Positions 1 through 9,466 of a stretch of DNA of 64,000 nucleotides are shown here, one piece after another; the first letter of the stretch is position 1, and every line of letters starts with the position of its first letter. The stretch is from assembly GCA_937928045.1 (NCBI GenBank), contig CALFWO010000016.1, forward strand, positions 1 to 64,000, written 5' to 3'. The notes under the pieces were generated by a model. It did not search any database and was not told the DNA's origin. It worked only from the letters and a program-made list of their open reading frames with translations. The stretch comes from an uncultured Saprospiraceae bacterium (GTDB taxonomy: Bacteria > Bacteroidota > Bacteroidia > Chitinophagales > Saprospiraceae). The translations under genes were made by a program, and so were the position numbers.

Positions 1-579
1 ATGCCGGCTTATGGATTTGGAGGCGCTCATGAGAAAATCCAAAAATTTGTTGGTGAACAGGTCGGCGGTTATGGAACAAAATTGAAAAAGCAAGCGCGAC
101 AATTCTATGGATCGACCATGGGCATATCTGGCCGAGGAGAATCAATACCTCAATACAATAATCGATGTACGCTAGATGATGAAGTCGTTGATCAATTTGG
201 AATCCCAGTTCTGAAGTTTGATTACAACTGGACTGAAAATGAAATCTTGCAGGCTAAGCATATGCAGGAGACTTTCCAATCTATCATGGAAGGAATGGGA
301 GGAATTCCTTTTGATGAAGCCCCAGGTAAAGAGAAAGACTATGGACTTACAAAACCAGGGGAAATTATCCATGAAGTGGGAACTACTCGAATGGGAAATG
401 ATCCAAAAACTTCAGTTACCAATTCAATGTGCCAATTGCATGATTGTGATAATGTTTTTATCACTGACGGAGGACCGTTTGTTTCTCAGGCGGACAAAAA
501 TCCGACTTGGACCATCTTGGCCTTGGCTTGGAGAACTGCTGATTACATCGTTGAACAATTCAAAAAAAGAGATATCTAA
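1..579 (+). CDS. GMC family oxidoreductase, C-terminal part (cut by window edge)
   Basis: The 192 residues match the C-terminal substrate domain of FAD-dependent GMC oxidoreductases (sugar, alcohol or gluconate dehydrogenases). The family signature is clear: HEVGTTRMG near residue 125, then a DG stretch around residue 157, then NPTWTILALAWRTADYI. The active-site pair in this family is His-His or His-Asn, and the Asn of NPT fits the second position. Full-length members are about 500-600 residues and carry the Rossmann FAD-binding motif at the N-terminus. That motif is absent here, so the gene almost certainly starts upstream of the window and the ATG at base 1 is internal. The stop codon overlaps the next start by one base, so the two are co-translated. 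The exact substrate cannot be read from the sequence. Confidence 0.9.
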   Translation: MPAYGFGGAHEKIQKFVGEQVGGYGTKLKKQARQFYGSTMGISGRGESIPQYNNRCTLDDEVVDQFGIPVLKFDYNWTENEILQAKHMQETFQSIMEGMGGIPFDEAPGKEKDYGLTKPGEIIHEVGTTRMGNDPKTSVTNSMCQLHDCDNVFITDGGPFVSQADKNPTWTILALAWRTADYIVEQFKKRDI

Positions 580-1286
580 TGAATAGAAGAGATAGCATAA
601 AAACACTGACCATTGGATCATTAGTAGGCGGAGGATTATTATCTACGGGATGTAAGATAGAATCAAATGCAGAGGAAGTTGCCGTCCATGCTGACAGCCT
701 AACGATTGGGAGAACGGAGTTTGAAAGAGCGCGAGATTTAGCATTAATGGAAGAAGTTTTTTTCAATCCGACAGAACTTGAAATGCTTGGGACTTTGTCG
801 GATGTTATTCTTCCGGCCGATGAAAAATCGAAATCAGCTTCTGAAGTTGGAGTTCCAGAATTTATTGAGTTTATGGCCAAAGACGTTCCAGAATTGCAAG
901 TGAAATTGAGAGGCGGTTTGGCTTGGTTGGAATACGAAGCACAAAGTCGATTCGGAAAGAATTTTCAAGAAATATCTGCTGAAGAAAGAATAATTATCAT
1001 TGATGATATAGCCTATCCAGAAAAGAATAAAAAGAATTTTACCGCTGGTAAGAAATTCTTTAGTCTGATGCGATTTCTAACATTGACGGGATTCTATACT
1101 TCACGAGAAGGGCTTAATGATTTAGAATATCAAGGCAATGTTGCCAACAATTGGGATGGTGTTCCTGCGGATGAACTTAAGCGACATGGGTTTGAATTGC
1201 CAAATAAATACATTGACCAATACGTGAATTTTGAAACCAGAAACAATGAAGCAGTCTGGGATGAAAATGGAAACTTGTTGGGTTAA
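579..1286 (+). CDS. Gluconate 2-dehydrogenase subunit 3 family protein, Tat-exported
   Basis: This 235-residue protein is the small partner of the GMC dehydrogenase just upstream. The N-terminus has a twin-arginine motif (RRDSIKTL, residues 3-10), a short hydrophobic stretch, and LLSTGC around residues 20-25, which looks like a lipobox. It is therefore probably a Tat-exported lipoprotein. The body resembles the gluconate 2-dehydrogenase subunit 3 family, with the conserved stretch LSDVILPADEKS near residues 69-80. In this family the subunit is thought to help export and stabilise the folded, FAD-loaded large subunit. The start overlaps the upstream stop (TAATG). The last four bases overlap the convergent lipoprotein gene. 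The substrate of the complex is unknown. Confidence 0.82.
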   Translation: MNRRDSIKTLTIGSLVGGGLLSTGCKIESNAEEVAVHADSLTIGRTEFERARDLALMEEVFFNPTELEMLGTLSDVILPADEKSKSASEVGVPEFIEFMAKDVPELQVKLRGGLAWLEYEAQSRFGKNFQEISAEERIIIIDDIAYPEKNKKNFTAGKKFFSLMRFLTLTGFYTSREGLNDLEYQGNVANNWDGVPADELKRHGFELPNKYIDQYVNFETRNNEAVWDENGNLLG

Positions 1287-1669
1287 TAAGTTCTTTTTTT
1301 AACACGAACCAAATCTAAAATTCGAATTTTCCCTTCGTCGTTCATCTTGATTTTTAAACTGTCATTTTGAAGTTGTACCACTTCTACAGCTTTTTCTATA
1401 CCCTTATTAAGCGTATCTTTTGTATAAAGAATTTTTCCTAGGATGTGATAGGTTCCAGCTTCTTGATTTTTTAAATTCCCTGAATAACGATATCGCTTAT
1501 CTTCTTCAAAAGTCAAACCGACATTTTTCAAATCATACTGAAAAGTATCTTGGCCTTCTGTAAGCAATACCGCTTGCCATGACCCATAAAGATCTTTTTC
1601 AGAAAAACTTATGTTGGAACAGCCTATGCATAAAAGCATAAGCGTAATTACAATCAGATTTTTTACCAA
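1283..1669 (-). CDS. Small lipoprotein, lipocalin-like hypothetical
   Basis: The product is 128 residues with a lipoprotein signal (hydrophobic residues 4-14, then CIGCSN with the lipobox Cys at about 17). The mature part begins LYGSWQAV and alternates short beta-like strands with charged turns. That pattern resembles small lipocalin-like lipoproteins of Bacteroidota, but I see no decisive motif. It lies 12 bases downstream of nhaD on the same strand and is probably co-transcribed with it. Its 3' end overlaps the convergent dehydrogenase subunit gene by four bases. No function is assigned. Confidence 0.7.
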   Translation of the reverse strand: MVKNLIVITLMLLCIGCSNISFSEKDLYGSWQAVLLTEGQDTFQYDLKNVGLTFEEDKRYRYSGNLKNQEAGTYHILGKILYTKDTLNKGIEKAVEVVQLQNDSLKIKMNDEGKIRILDLVRVKKRTY

Positions 1670-1681
1670 AATACTAGAAGC

Positions 1682-3025
1682 TTAAAATAGAGATTGTGAT
1701 AAAATAAAGACTCCAGCTCCAGCTAAGAATCCAATCAAAGCTAACCAAGAGATATTCTTCAGGTACCAAATGAAATCAATTTTTTCCATACCCATTGCAG
1801 CCACACCGGCAGCTGATCCAATGATCAACATCGATCCTCCAGTTCCAGCGGAGTAAGCAATGAAGTGCCAAAGGACGGAATCAGTTGGGTAAGTTTCCAT
1901 AGGATACATTCCCATCGATGCTGCAACTAACGGCACGTTATCAATGATTGCAGATAAAAACCCTAAGATAATGATCACCAAATTTTGATTAGGTACAGCA
2001 GCGTCTAATTGTTCCGCCATACTCATCAACAATCCAACTTGATGGCCATTGGCCCCCATAACTGCAACTGATTCTAAAGCTGCGACTGCTACAAGAATTC
2101 CTAAGAAAAATAGGATACTTGAAAGTTCAATTCTTGATAGTGCCTTGTGCGCAGAATAAAGATGTTTGCGTTCTTCAGTAAATTCTTCTTCTGGGTGAAT
2201 ATATTCTGAGACCAACCAAACGATACCTAGGGAAAGCATCATTCCAACATAAGGAGGAAGGTGTGTAACCGATTTGAAAATTGGCACAAATACCAGAGCG
2301 CCAACACCAACTAACAACATCGTTTTACTGGAAAGCAATCTTTCTTCACTATTGGATAAGTCATCTTCAATTCCCGGAGCAGCACTAATATTTCCTTTAA
2401 ATGCCGGCATGAATGAAGCGATGATTACTGGTACGACGATACATACGATTGATGGTAAAACCAATTGTCCAATCAAGCCCACAGTTGTTACCTTTTCACC
2501 AATCCAAAGCATTGTCGTGGTAACATCGCCAATTGGAGACCAAGCTCCACCTGCATTCGCTGCGATTACTGCCATCGAAATAAACCATAAACGCTCAGTT
2601 CTGTCGTGGATTAACCTTCTTAGTAATGACACCAATACGATGGTTGCTGCTAGATTATCAAGTGTTGCGGATAAAAAGAAAGCCAATACGCAGATCAACC
2701 AAAGCATCGTGCTTTTTTTGGTTGTTTTAATCCGACTGGTAATTACTGCAAAACCACGATGAAGATCGACCAACTCAACAATCGTCATGGCTCCTATCAA
2801 AAAGAAAAGGATTTCAGCGATCTTACCTATATGGTGAAGCAAAACATCCTCTAAACTGTGAATTTGGTGGTCAGCACCAACGACATCTAAATGGCCAAGC
2901 GAAACCAAGGCCCAACAAACGGCCCCCATGATGATAGCCGGAACTGTTTTGTCTAATTTTAACGGATGTTCAAAAACGATGGCCGCATAACCAATTACAA
3001 AGCATAGAATAATAGGGAGAATCAT
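1682..3025 (-). CDS. nhaD: Na+/H+ antiporter, NhaD family
   Basis: This is a 447-residue integral membrane protein with roughly 11-12 hydrophobic segments and matches the NhaD branch of the ion transporter superfamily. NhaD exports Na+ (or Li+) in exchange for protons and supports growth in salt or at high pH. Typical stretches are FFLIGAMTIVELVDLHRGF near residues 74-92, a central SATLDNLAATIVLVSLLRR, and LSAIIDNVPLVAASMGMYP in the last third. The acidic and Asn residues in the two DN motifs are likely part of the ion path. A good phylum-type promoter sits about 30 bases upstream of the ATG. The gene heads a two-gene unit with the lipoprotein at 1283-1669. Confidence 0.92.
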   Translation of the reverse strand: MILPIILCFVIGYAAIVFEHPLKLDKTVPAIIMGAVCWALVSLGHLDVVGADHQIHSLEDVLLHHIGKIAEILFFLIGAMTIVELVDLHRGFAVITSRIKTTKKSTMLWLICVLAFFLSATLDNLAATIVLVSLLRRLIHDRTERLWFISMAVIAANAGGAWSPIGDVTTTMLWIGEKVTTVGLIGQLVLPSIVCIVVPVIIASFMPAFKGNISAAPGIEDDLSNSEERLLSSKTMLLVGVGALVFVPIFKSVTHLPPYVGMMLSLGIVWLVSEYIHPEEEFTEERKHLYSAHKALSRIELSSILFFLGILVAVAALESVAVMGANGHQVGLLMSMAEQLDAAVPNQNLVIIILGFLSAIIDNVPLVAASMGMYPMETYPTDSVLWHFIAYSAGTGGSMLIIGSAAGVAAMGMEKIDFIWYLKNISWLALIGFLAGAGVFILSQSLF

Positions 3026-3055
3026 GAAAGCAGTTCTTTATTTTTTGCAAAGGAC

Positions 3056-3087
3056 CAAAGGTAAAATATTTATCTGTCCAGCAGCAA
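3056..3087 (-). promoter_or_regulatory. Predicted Bacteroidota-type promoter for nhaD
   Basis: Read on the minus strand, TTG (3085-3087) is followed after 21 bases by TACCTTTG (3056-3063). This fits the -33/-7 form TTG-N19..21-TAnnTTTG known for the primary sigma factor of this phylum. Transcription would start about 20-25 bases before the nhaD ATG. Confidence 0.6.
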
Positions 3088-3274
3088 TAATTAGGATCAA
3101 AATTACAATACTCCCATGTTCATCCATTTTTATGCCTAATTGGAAAAATTTGACTTGAGAAACTAAATTCTGTCATTATTTGTATTAATATCATCTGATT
3201 CCAATACTTCACCTAAATAATGCAGTTTTTTTGGTAAAATCGAGGTAATTTTGGGGCTTCATTAAATCATATTC

Positions 3275-4270
3275 GTGGCTAAAATTGCAAACATAGATTT
3301 AGGAGATTTTCCGTTGCTACTGGCTCCAATGGAGGACGTTAGTGATCCGCCATTCAGAGCTTTGTGCAAAGCCAATGGATGTGATATGATGTACACAGAA
3401 TTTATTTCTGTCGAAGGCCTCATTCGAGATGCTACCAAATCCGTACAGAAGCTAGATATTTATCCGGAAGAAAGGCCCATAGGGATTCAAATCTTCGGAG
3501 CGGAGATAGATAGTATGCGCAGAGCGGCAGAGATAGTCGAAGAGGCTCAACCAGAATTGCTAGACATTAACTATGGTTGTCCGGTGAAAAAGGTGACTTG
3601 TAAAATGGCAGGTGCTGGTATACTCCAAGATATTGATCGAATGGTCAAATTAACCAAGGAGATTGTTGATGCCACAAATTTGCCAGTTACAGTCAAAACT
3701 AGATTGGGTTGGGATGAGAGTAGTAAGCACATCGTAGAGGTTGCTGAGCGATTGCAAGATGTGGGTATACATGCTATTTCAATTCATGGAAGGACTAGAA
3801 AACAAATGTATAAAGGGGAGGCAGATTGGACTTTAATTGCTGAGACCAAGAATAATCCAAGATTACACATTCCAGTAATTGGTAACGGAGATATTGATTC
3901 TCCTCAAAAAGCTGTTGAATATAAAAATCGATATGGTGTTGATGGGATTATGATCGGAAGAGCGAGTATCGGAAATCCATGGATTTTTAGAGAGATTAAG
4001 CACTTCGTAAAAACGGGAGAAATTCTAAGTCCTCCAACGACAGAAGAACGTGTTGCTGCCGCCAAGCAACATTTGACGCATTCGATCGAATGGAAAGGCA
4101 AGGTGCTTGGAATATTAGAAATGCGCAGACATTATTCAAATTATTTCAGAGGCTTTCCACACATAAAACCTTATCGTCAAGAGCTGGTTACGAATGATAA
4201 CCCAGAAGAACTTTTTGCAGTAATGGACAAGATTCTTGAGCGGTACAGTAACTTTGAATTTGCAAGCTAA
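3275..4270 (+). CDS. dusB: tRNA-dihydrouridine synthase B
   Basis: The enzyme reduces specific uridines in the tRNA D-loop to dihydrouridine using FMN and NADPH. The 331-residue length fits the family. Key signatures are LAPMEDVSD (residues 16-24), DINYGCPVKKV (97-107, with catalytic Cys near 102), the HGRTRKQMYKG segment, and the phosphate-binding GNGDI and IGRASIGNPWIF motifs. The start is GTG at 3275; no ATG lies upstream in frame before a stop. It is the first gene of a tight four-gene run (dusB, cca, FKBP lipoprotein, aspartate kinase) with gaps of 12-23 bases. Confidence 0.95.
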   Translation: MAKIANIDLGDFPLLLAPMEDVSDPPFRALCKANGCDMMYTEFISVEGLIRDATKSVQKLDIYPEERPIGIQIFGAEIDSMRRAAEIVEEAQPELLDINYGCPVKKVTCKMAGAGILQDIDRMVKLTKEIVDATNLPVTVKTRLGWDESSKHIVEVAERLQDVGIHAISIHGRTRKQMYKGEADWTLIAETKNNPRLHIPVIGNGDIDSPQKAVEYKNRYGVDGIMIGRASIGNPWIFREIKHFVKTGEILSPPTTEERVAAAKQHLTHSIEWKGKVLGILEMRRHYSNYFRGFPHIKPYRQELVTNDNPEELFAVMDKILERYSNFEFAS

Positions 4271-4282
4271 TACACAGTTAAG

Positions 4283-5701
4283 TTGATTTTTGACATCCAA
4301 CCACATGAGAAGGCCATTTTCGAAATGGTAAAAAATGTAGCTGCTGAGCTGGGATTTCCGGCTTATGTAGTAGGGGGATATGTCCGTGATAGGTTACTAC
4401 GAAGACCATCTAAAGACATGGATATTGTTTGCGTTGGAGACGGTATCAAATTGGCTAAGGAATTGGCCAATAAAATGTCGCCTAGGCCAAAAGTTACCGT
4501 TTACGGACGTTTTGGAACTGCGATGTTGAAGTACCAGGATTTGGAAGTTGAGTTTGTTGGAGCAAGAAAAGAGTCTTACACTAGAGATTCGAGAAAGCCT
4601 TCAGTGATGACCGGAACGCTTGAAGATGATCAGAACCGAAGGGATTTTACAATCAATGCATTAGCTGTAAGTTTGAATGAATCTAACTTTGGAGAGATCA
4701 TTGATCCATTTGGTGGACTTCGTCATCTTGAAGAAAAATTAATTAAAACACCATTAGAACCAGGTAGGACTTTCAGTGATGACCCACTGCGTATGATGCG
4801 AGGGATTCGTTTTGCCACCCAGCTTGGTTTTGAAATAGAGCAAGAGACCTTCGACGCAATTAATCAATATAAGGAAAGAATTAGAATTGTTTCTCAAGAG
4901 CGAATAACAACTGAGTTGAATAAAATTATTGTAGCAAAGGAACCCTCTATTGGCTTTAAACTTTTGCTAAAGTCTGAATTGCTACAATTGATTTTTCCGG
5001 AAATGGCAGCATTGGAAGGAGTAGAAGTGAAAAACGGGAAAGCCCATAAAGACAATTTTTACCATACACTTGAAGTCCTAGAGAACTTAGGGAAAAATAC
5101 AAGAGATCTTTGGATGAGATGGTCTGCAATTCTTCATGATATTGCCAAGCCGCCTACCAAAAGGTTCGATACTAAGATTGGTTGGACTTTCCATGGACAT
5201 GAAGCGCTGGGTGCTGCTATGGTTCCAAGAATATTTAAAAAACTAAAATTACCATTGGATGGTAACATGAAGTTTGTTCAAAAGCTGGTGAGATTGCACC
5301 TTAGACCAATTAGTTTAACAAAGGAAAATATAACAGACTCGGCTATACGTCGGCTATTGTTTGATGCAGGAGAAGATATTGATGATTTGATGATGCTTTG
5401 TGAAGCGGATATCACTAGTAAAAATCCAAAGAAAGTACAGCGTTACTTGGCCAATTATCGTTTAGTAAGAGAAAAGCTTGACGAGATAGAAGAAAAAGAT
5501 AGAATTCGAAATTGGCAGCCACCGATTACCGGTGAGTTAATAATGGAAACTTTTGATCTTAAACCTTCCCGTGTCGTTGGTGAAATCAAAACTGCCATTC
5601 GAGAAGCAATTTTAGATGGTGATATTTCAAATGAATATCAAGAAGCATTTTCTTTAATGTTAAAAAAAGGGCAAGAATTGGGATTAACTAAAGCCAGTTA
5701 A
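4283..5701 (+). CDS. cca: CCA tRNA nucleotidyltransferase with HD domain
   Basis: The enzyme adds or repairs the 3'-terminal CCA of tRNA. The N-terminal nucleotidyltransferase domain shows GGYVRD (residues 31-36) and the metal-binding DMD (45-47), followed by [11 protein letters not shown] and the [13 protein letters not shown] motif of the class II head and neck. A C-terminal HD phosphohydrolase-like domain begins near residue 248, with a His in [10 protein letters not shown] and the HD pair in [11 protein letters not shown]. The length of 472 residues fits the HD-containing bacterial form. The start is TTG at 4283. It sits 12 bases after dusB, which makes a tRNA-maturation pair. Confidence 0.93.
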   Translation: MIFDIQPHEKAIFEMVKNVAAELGFPAYVVGGYVRDRLLRRPSKDMDIVCVGDGIKLAKELANKMSPRPKVTVYGRFGTAMLKYQDLEVEFVGARKESYTRDSRKPSVMTGTLEDDQNRRDFTINALAVSLNESNFGEIIDPFGGLRHLEEKLIKTPLEPGRTFSDDPLRMMRGIRFATQLGFEIEQETFDAINQYKERIRIVSQERITTELNKIIVAKEPSIGFKLLLKSELLQLIFPEMAALEGVEVKNGKAHKDNFYHTLEVLENLGKNTRDLWMRWSAILHDIAKPPTKRFDTKIGWTFHGHEALGAAMVPRIFKKLKLPLDGNMKFVQKLVRLHLRPISLTKENITDSAIRRLLFDAGEDIDDLMMLCEADITSKNPKKVQRYLANYRLVREKLDEIEEKDRIRNWQPPITGELIMETFDLKPSRVVGEIKTAIREAILDGDISNEYQEAFSLMLKKGQELGLTKAS

Positions 5702-5722
5702 TTGCTTTGAAAAAAGACAACT

Positions 5723-6562
5723 ATGAAAAATTTACACCTCCTACTTTTCTTATTGATCGTGACAATTTCTATGTCCTGTAATAATGAGGAAAAACAGTTT
5801 GAAGATGATCTTGAGGCCATCAAAAATTACATTGCTGAAAACAATCTTGATGCACAATCCACTGCTTCCGGATTGCACTATGTTGTCATTAATGAAGGTA
5901 CAGGAACAATAAAACCAGATTTAGTATCACAGGTTAAAGTGACTTACAGGGGGGAATTATTGGATGGTGAGATTTTTGAAAAACAAGATGACCCAACTAT
6001 TTTTGCGGTAGCTGGAGTTATTGAAGGGTGGAGAGAAGGACTTCAGCTAATGACAGTCGGAGCCAAATACCAGTTTTTAATTCCATCGAAGTTGGCTTAT
6101 GGCGAAACAGGAAATGGAAGCATTGCTCCAGATACTCCTTTGTTTTTTGAAGTAGAATTATTCGATATCATTAATGAAGAAATTATCTTTCAAAATCAAT
6201 TGTTAACCATTGCTGACTTCGCAAATGACCGCGGCTATGATTATGAAGTTACTGCATCGGGCTTACATTATGTTGTAGTGGAGCCAGGAACAGGTACAGA
6301 TATGCCAGCTGAAGATGCCAATGTTAAAACCACTTACCGAGGTGAATTTTTATCTGGGGAGGTTTTCGACGAAAGCTCTTCGGAAATAGAATTTAATCTG
6401 CAAAATGTAATTGCGGGATGGACAGAAGGTCTACAGTTAATGAAAAAGGAATCAACTTATTACTTCATAATTCCTTCGAGATTGGCTTACGGGCAACAAG
6501 GTCAAAATTCAATTCCACCAAATACACCCTTATTTTTTGAAGTTAATCTTATTGATTTTTAG
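5723..6562 (+). CDS. Tandem FKBP-type peptidyl-prolyl isomerase lipoprotein
   Basis: The 279-residue product has a lipoprotein signal (hydrophobic residues 5-17, SMSC lipobox) and two FKBP domains in tandem, about residues 45-150 and 175-279. Both repeats keep ASGLHYVV, VTYRGE or TTYRGE, a GW-EGLQLM segment, an IPS-LAYG segment, and a final TPLFFEV strand. FKBP proteins catalyse prolyl cis-trans isomerisation and can act as chaperones; the lipid anchor places this one in the envelope. Two domains in one lipoprotein suggest an internal duplication. It sits 21 bases after cca and 23 bases before the aspartate kinase gene. Confidence 0.9.
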   Translation: MKNLHLLLFLLIVTISMSCNNEEKQFEDDLEAIKNYIAENNLDAQSTASGLHYVVINEGTGTIKPDLVSQVKVTYRGELLDGEIFEKQDDPTIFAVAGVIEGWREGLQLMTVGAKYQFLIPSKLAYGETGNGSIAPDTPLFFEVELFDIINEEIIFQNQLLTIADFANDRGYDYEVTASGLHYVVVEPGTGTDMPAEDANVKTTYRGEFLSGEVFDESSSEIEFNLQNVIAGWTEGLQLMKKESTYYFIIPSRLAYGQQGQNSIPPNTPLFFEVNLIDF

Positions 6563-6585
6563 TCAAGTTAAAGTGTTCGTTTTTT

Positions 6586-7884
6586 ATGTCAAGAACTGAT
6601 TTAAGTGTATTTAAGTTTGGAGGAGCTTCTGTGAAAAATGCTGAAGCTATTCGAAACGTAGTTAGCATTATTAAAAACAACCAACTGGGTAATTTGGTTA
6701 TTGTGGTCTCGGCCATTGGTAAATATACTAATGCTTTAGAGGAGGTTGTTAAAACACATGCTAGGGGAGAAGATGGAAGATCACTTTTGCAAAAAGTTCA
6801 GTCTGAACATTATCAAATTTGTCTAGAGCTATTTGGAGAATCGCATCAGATTTATGATCAATTAAACGATATTTTTGTGGAGGCAGATTGGGTGCTAGAT
6901 GAGCCTCCGCATGAGTCCTACGATTACATGTATGATCAAATCGTTTCTGTTGGAGAGCTTGCCAGTTCTAGAATTCTAAATGCTTTTTTACAAAAAAATG
7001 AAGTGGGCACAAGTTGGTTGGATGCAAGAGATATTGTTAAGACTGATAATTTGTATAGAGAAGCTTGGGTCGAATGGGAAGCCACAGATGCGGCTGCTAA
7101 AGAGAAGGTATTACCGTTGCTTGAAAAACAATTGATTCCAGTAACGCAAGGTTTTATAGGTTCTTCTTCTGAAAATTTCACAACCACTTTGGGTCGAGAG
7201 GGATCAGATTATACTGCCGCTATTTTTTCCTATTGTTTAGATGCTAAAGAAATGGTCATATGGAAAGATGTTCCAGGTGTCCTGACTGCAGATCCTAGAA
7301 AATTTGATCAAGTAACAAAACTCGATCGCCTAAGCTATCGAGAAGCCATTGAAATGACTTACTATGGAGCAAAGGTGATTCATCCAAAAACGATCAAGCC
7401 TTTGCAGAACAAATCTATTCCTTTGTTAGTAAAGTCCTTTATAGATTCCAAAGGTTCGGGTACAAGAATTTCAGGAGATGTTGAAGATAAATATCCTCCG
7501 ATGGTTGCCATTGAGGAAGATCAAGCATTATTAAATATTTCAACCAGAGATTTTTCTTTTGTTGCTGAGCATCACCTTTCTCAATTATTTAAATTAATTG
7601 CGGAGCACAGATTGCAAGTTCATATGATGCAAAATACAGCCATCTCCTTTGCTGTATCGGTGAGCGACATTGATGACCGTGTGGCGCAGTTAATAAAGGC
7701 TATAGAAAAGGATTTCTTAGTCCAAGTAGAAAGAGGATTGGAACTGATTACCATTAGACATTATTCAAAAGAGATTTTGAAATCGTTACAGGCCAATAAA
7801 GTAGTATTATTGGAAGTAAGATTAAGGAATACCATTCAAATGGTCGTAAAAAATGTACCACTCATGGTCAGAAAAAATGGCTAA
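6586..7884 (+). CDS. lysC: Aspartate kinase (monofunctional)
   Basis: The enzyme phosphorylates aspartate, the first step towards lysine, threonine, methionine and diaminopimelate. Signatures are KFGGAS at residues 10-15, GREGSDYTAAIFS near 204, and KDVPGVLTADPR near 227. A C-terminal ACT-like regulatory region follows from about residue 310. The 432-residue length and the lack of a homoserine dehydrogenase domain make it monofunctional. It is the last gene of the dusB operon. The symbol is by analogy; which feedback inhibitor acts cannot be told from the sequence. Confidence 0.92.
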   Translation: MSRTDLSVFKFGGASVKNAEAIRNVVSIIKNNQLGNLVIVVSAIGKYTNALEEVVKTHARGEDGRSLLQKVQSEHYQICLELFGESHQIYDQLNDIFVEADWVLDEPPHESYDYMYDQIVSVGELASSRILNAFLQKNEVGTSWLDARDIVKTDNLYREAWVEWEATDAAAKEKVLPLLEKQLIPVTQGFIGSSSENFTTTLGREGSDYTAAIFSYCLDAKEMVIWKDVPGVLTADPRKFDQVTKLDRLSYREAIEMTYYGAKVIHPKTIKPLQNKSIPLLVKSFIDSKGSGTRISGDVEDKYPPMVAIEEDQALLNISTRDFSFVAEHHLSQLFKLIAEHRLQVHMMQNTAISFAVSVSDIDDRVAQLIKAIEKDFLVQVERGLELITIRHYSKEILKSLQANKVVLLEVRLRNTIQMVVKNVPLMVRKNG

Positions 7885-8059
7885 ATCTTAATTTTAGGGT
7901 AGATTTTATAGTAAATATTTCTGATATTGGATTAATACGGATACAGATCATTGTAAATAAGGCCTGCCCTTGCTTGGATTAATCAATTCTCAGTACCGTA
8001 CCTATTATCGCAGCCTTTAGATTTTATTTGCTTTTCAGCACTCATTAAATCTCCTAAAA

Positions 8060-8257
8060 ATGAATACCCAAGATTTTAACAAACTAGTCGGATTATTGTC
8101 AAAATTGGATCATGCCACAAAGAAAGCTACTCAGTTGGATGGTAGCTTCAAAAAGTATCACAACCATTCCATGGAAGCACTTAGCAACCTTCCAAATCAT
8201 TTGAAACGATTGGAGCAAGGATTGAGAACTGCAAAAATTATAGGCCAAGAAAACTGA
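8060..8257 (+). CDS. Small hypothetical protein, 65 residues
   Basis: The 65-residue product is polar, rich in Lys, His and Leu, and predicted helical throughout, with no signal peptide or membrane segment. The start codon follows an A-rich stretch (cctaaaaatg), as is usual where Shine-Dalgarno sites are weak. It ends four bases before the convergent kbl stop. I do not recognise a family. It could be a small DNA- or protein-binding factor, but that is a guess. The 175 bases upstream hold no other feature I can name. Confidence 0.5.
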   Translation: MNTQDFNKLVGLLSKLDHATKKATQLDGSFKKYHNHSMEALSNLPNHLKRLEQGLRTAKIIGQEN

Positions 8258-8261
8258 TCTT

Positions 8262-9458
8262 TTAAGAAATCACACCTAGCTCTTTTCCAACTTTTGTAAA
8301 AGCAGCAACAGCTTTTTCAAGGTGTTCTTTTTCGTGTCCTGCACTTATTTGCACCCTGATTCTAGCTTTGTCTTTTGGTACCACTGGATAGAAAAACCCT
8401 ATTACATAGATGCCTTCTTTTAATAGCGCATTAGCAAAATCTTGCGATAGTTTTGCCTCGTATAGCATTATTGGAACTATAGGATGTACTCCAGGGATGA
8501 TATCGAATCCAGCCTTGGTCATCTCAGCTCTAAAGAATTTGGTATTCTCTTCTAGCTTATCTCTTAGGTAAGTAGTTGAAGTTAAGAGGTCTAGTACTTT
8601 TATTGAAGCGCCCACTATGGCTGGTGCCAGTGTATTGGAAAAAAGATATGGTCGTGATCGTTGTCTAAGGATATCGACAATTTCTTTTCTCGCCGCAGTG
8701 AATCCTCCGCTAGCACCACCTAAGGCTTTACCATAAGTCCCAGTAATGATGTCAACACGCCCCATCGCATTACAGTATTCATGAGTTCCTCTCCCTGTTT
8801 TACCTGTAAATCCTGTACTATGACACTCATCCACCATTACCATCGCGTCATACTTTTCCGCCAAATCACAAATCTTATCAATCTGAGCGATGGTACCATC
8901 CATTGAGAACACTCCGTCGGTTGCAATCATTTTTCTGCGAGCACCAGCTTCATTCGCTTCAATCAATTTTGCCTCTAGGTCCGCCATGTTATTTGTGGCA
9001 TAACGAAATCTTTTTGCCTTACACAATCTTATGCCATCAATAATAGAAGCATGATTTAAAGAATCAGAAATAATTGCATCTTCTGCGATAAGTAATGGTT
9101 CGAATAATCCGCCATTCGCATCGAAGGCGGCAGCATATAAAATGCAGTCTTCCATTCCCAGAAATTCAGCAGTTTTTGCTTCAAGTTCTTTGTGGATATC
9201 TTGAGTGCCACAAATAAATCGAACTGAAGACATTCCAAATCCATGAGAGTCAATTGCTTTTTTTGCCGCATCAATAACATCAGGATGAGAACTTAATCCT
9301 AAATAATTGTTCGCACAAAAATTCAAAACTTCCGTTCCGCTAGTTGTTTTAATGGCCGCAGACTGAGGAGTAATGATAATTCTCTCTTCTTTAAAAAGGC
9401 CTGCATCTTTAATTGCAGCAATTTCTTCAGCAATCGGTTGTTGGATATTGTCAAACAT
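8262..9458 (-). CDS. kbl: Glycine C-acetyltransferase (2-amino-3-ketobutyrate CoA ligase)
   Basis: This PLP enzyme cleaves 2-amino-3-ketobutyrate with CoA to glycine and acetyl-CoA, the second step of threonine breakdown. The 398-residue length fits the family. Visible motifs are [15 protein letters not shown] (47-61), the DECHSTGF stretch (210-217) with the PLP-contacting Asp and His, and [12 protein letters not shown] (241-252), where Lys244 forms the PLP Schiff base. It follows the threonine dehydrogenase gene by eight bases on the same strand. The two genes therefore form a complete threonine-to-glycine pathway. Confidence 0.95.
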   Translation of the reverse strand: MFDNIQQPIAEEIAAIKDAGLFKEERIIITPQSAAIKTTSGTEVLNFCANNYLGLSSHPDVIDAAKKAIDSHGFGMSSVRFICGTQDIHKELEAKTAEFLGMEDCILYAAAFDANGGLFEPLLIAEDAIISDSLNHASIIDGIRLCKAKRFRYATNNMADLEAKLIEANEAGARRKMIATDGVFSMDGTIAQIDKICDLAEKYDAMVMVDECHSTGFTGKTGRGTHEYCNAMGRVDIITGTYGKALGGASGGFTAARKEIVDILRQRSRPYLFSNTLAPAIVGASIKVLDLLTSTTYLRDKLEENTKFFRAEMTKAGFDIIPGVHPIVPIMLYEAKLSQDFANALLKEGIYVIGFFYPVVPKDKARIRVQISAGHEKEHLEKAVAAFTKVGKELGVIS

Positions 9459-9466
9459 AATATAGG

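Noticed and set aside
2274-2762. 162-codon plus-strand frame inside nhaD
   Set aside because: It is fully antisense to a clear antiporter gene and its translation lacks family features; a shadow frame.
7885-8059. Possible tRNA or small RNA between aspartate kinase and the 65-residue gene
   Set aside because: No cloverleaf, CCA end or strong stem could be found by eye.
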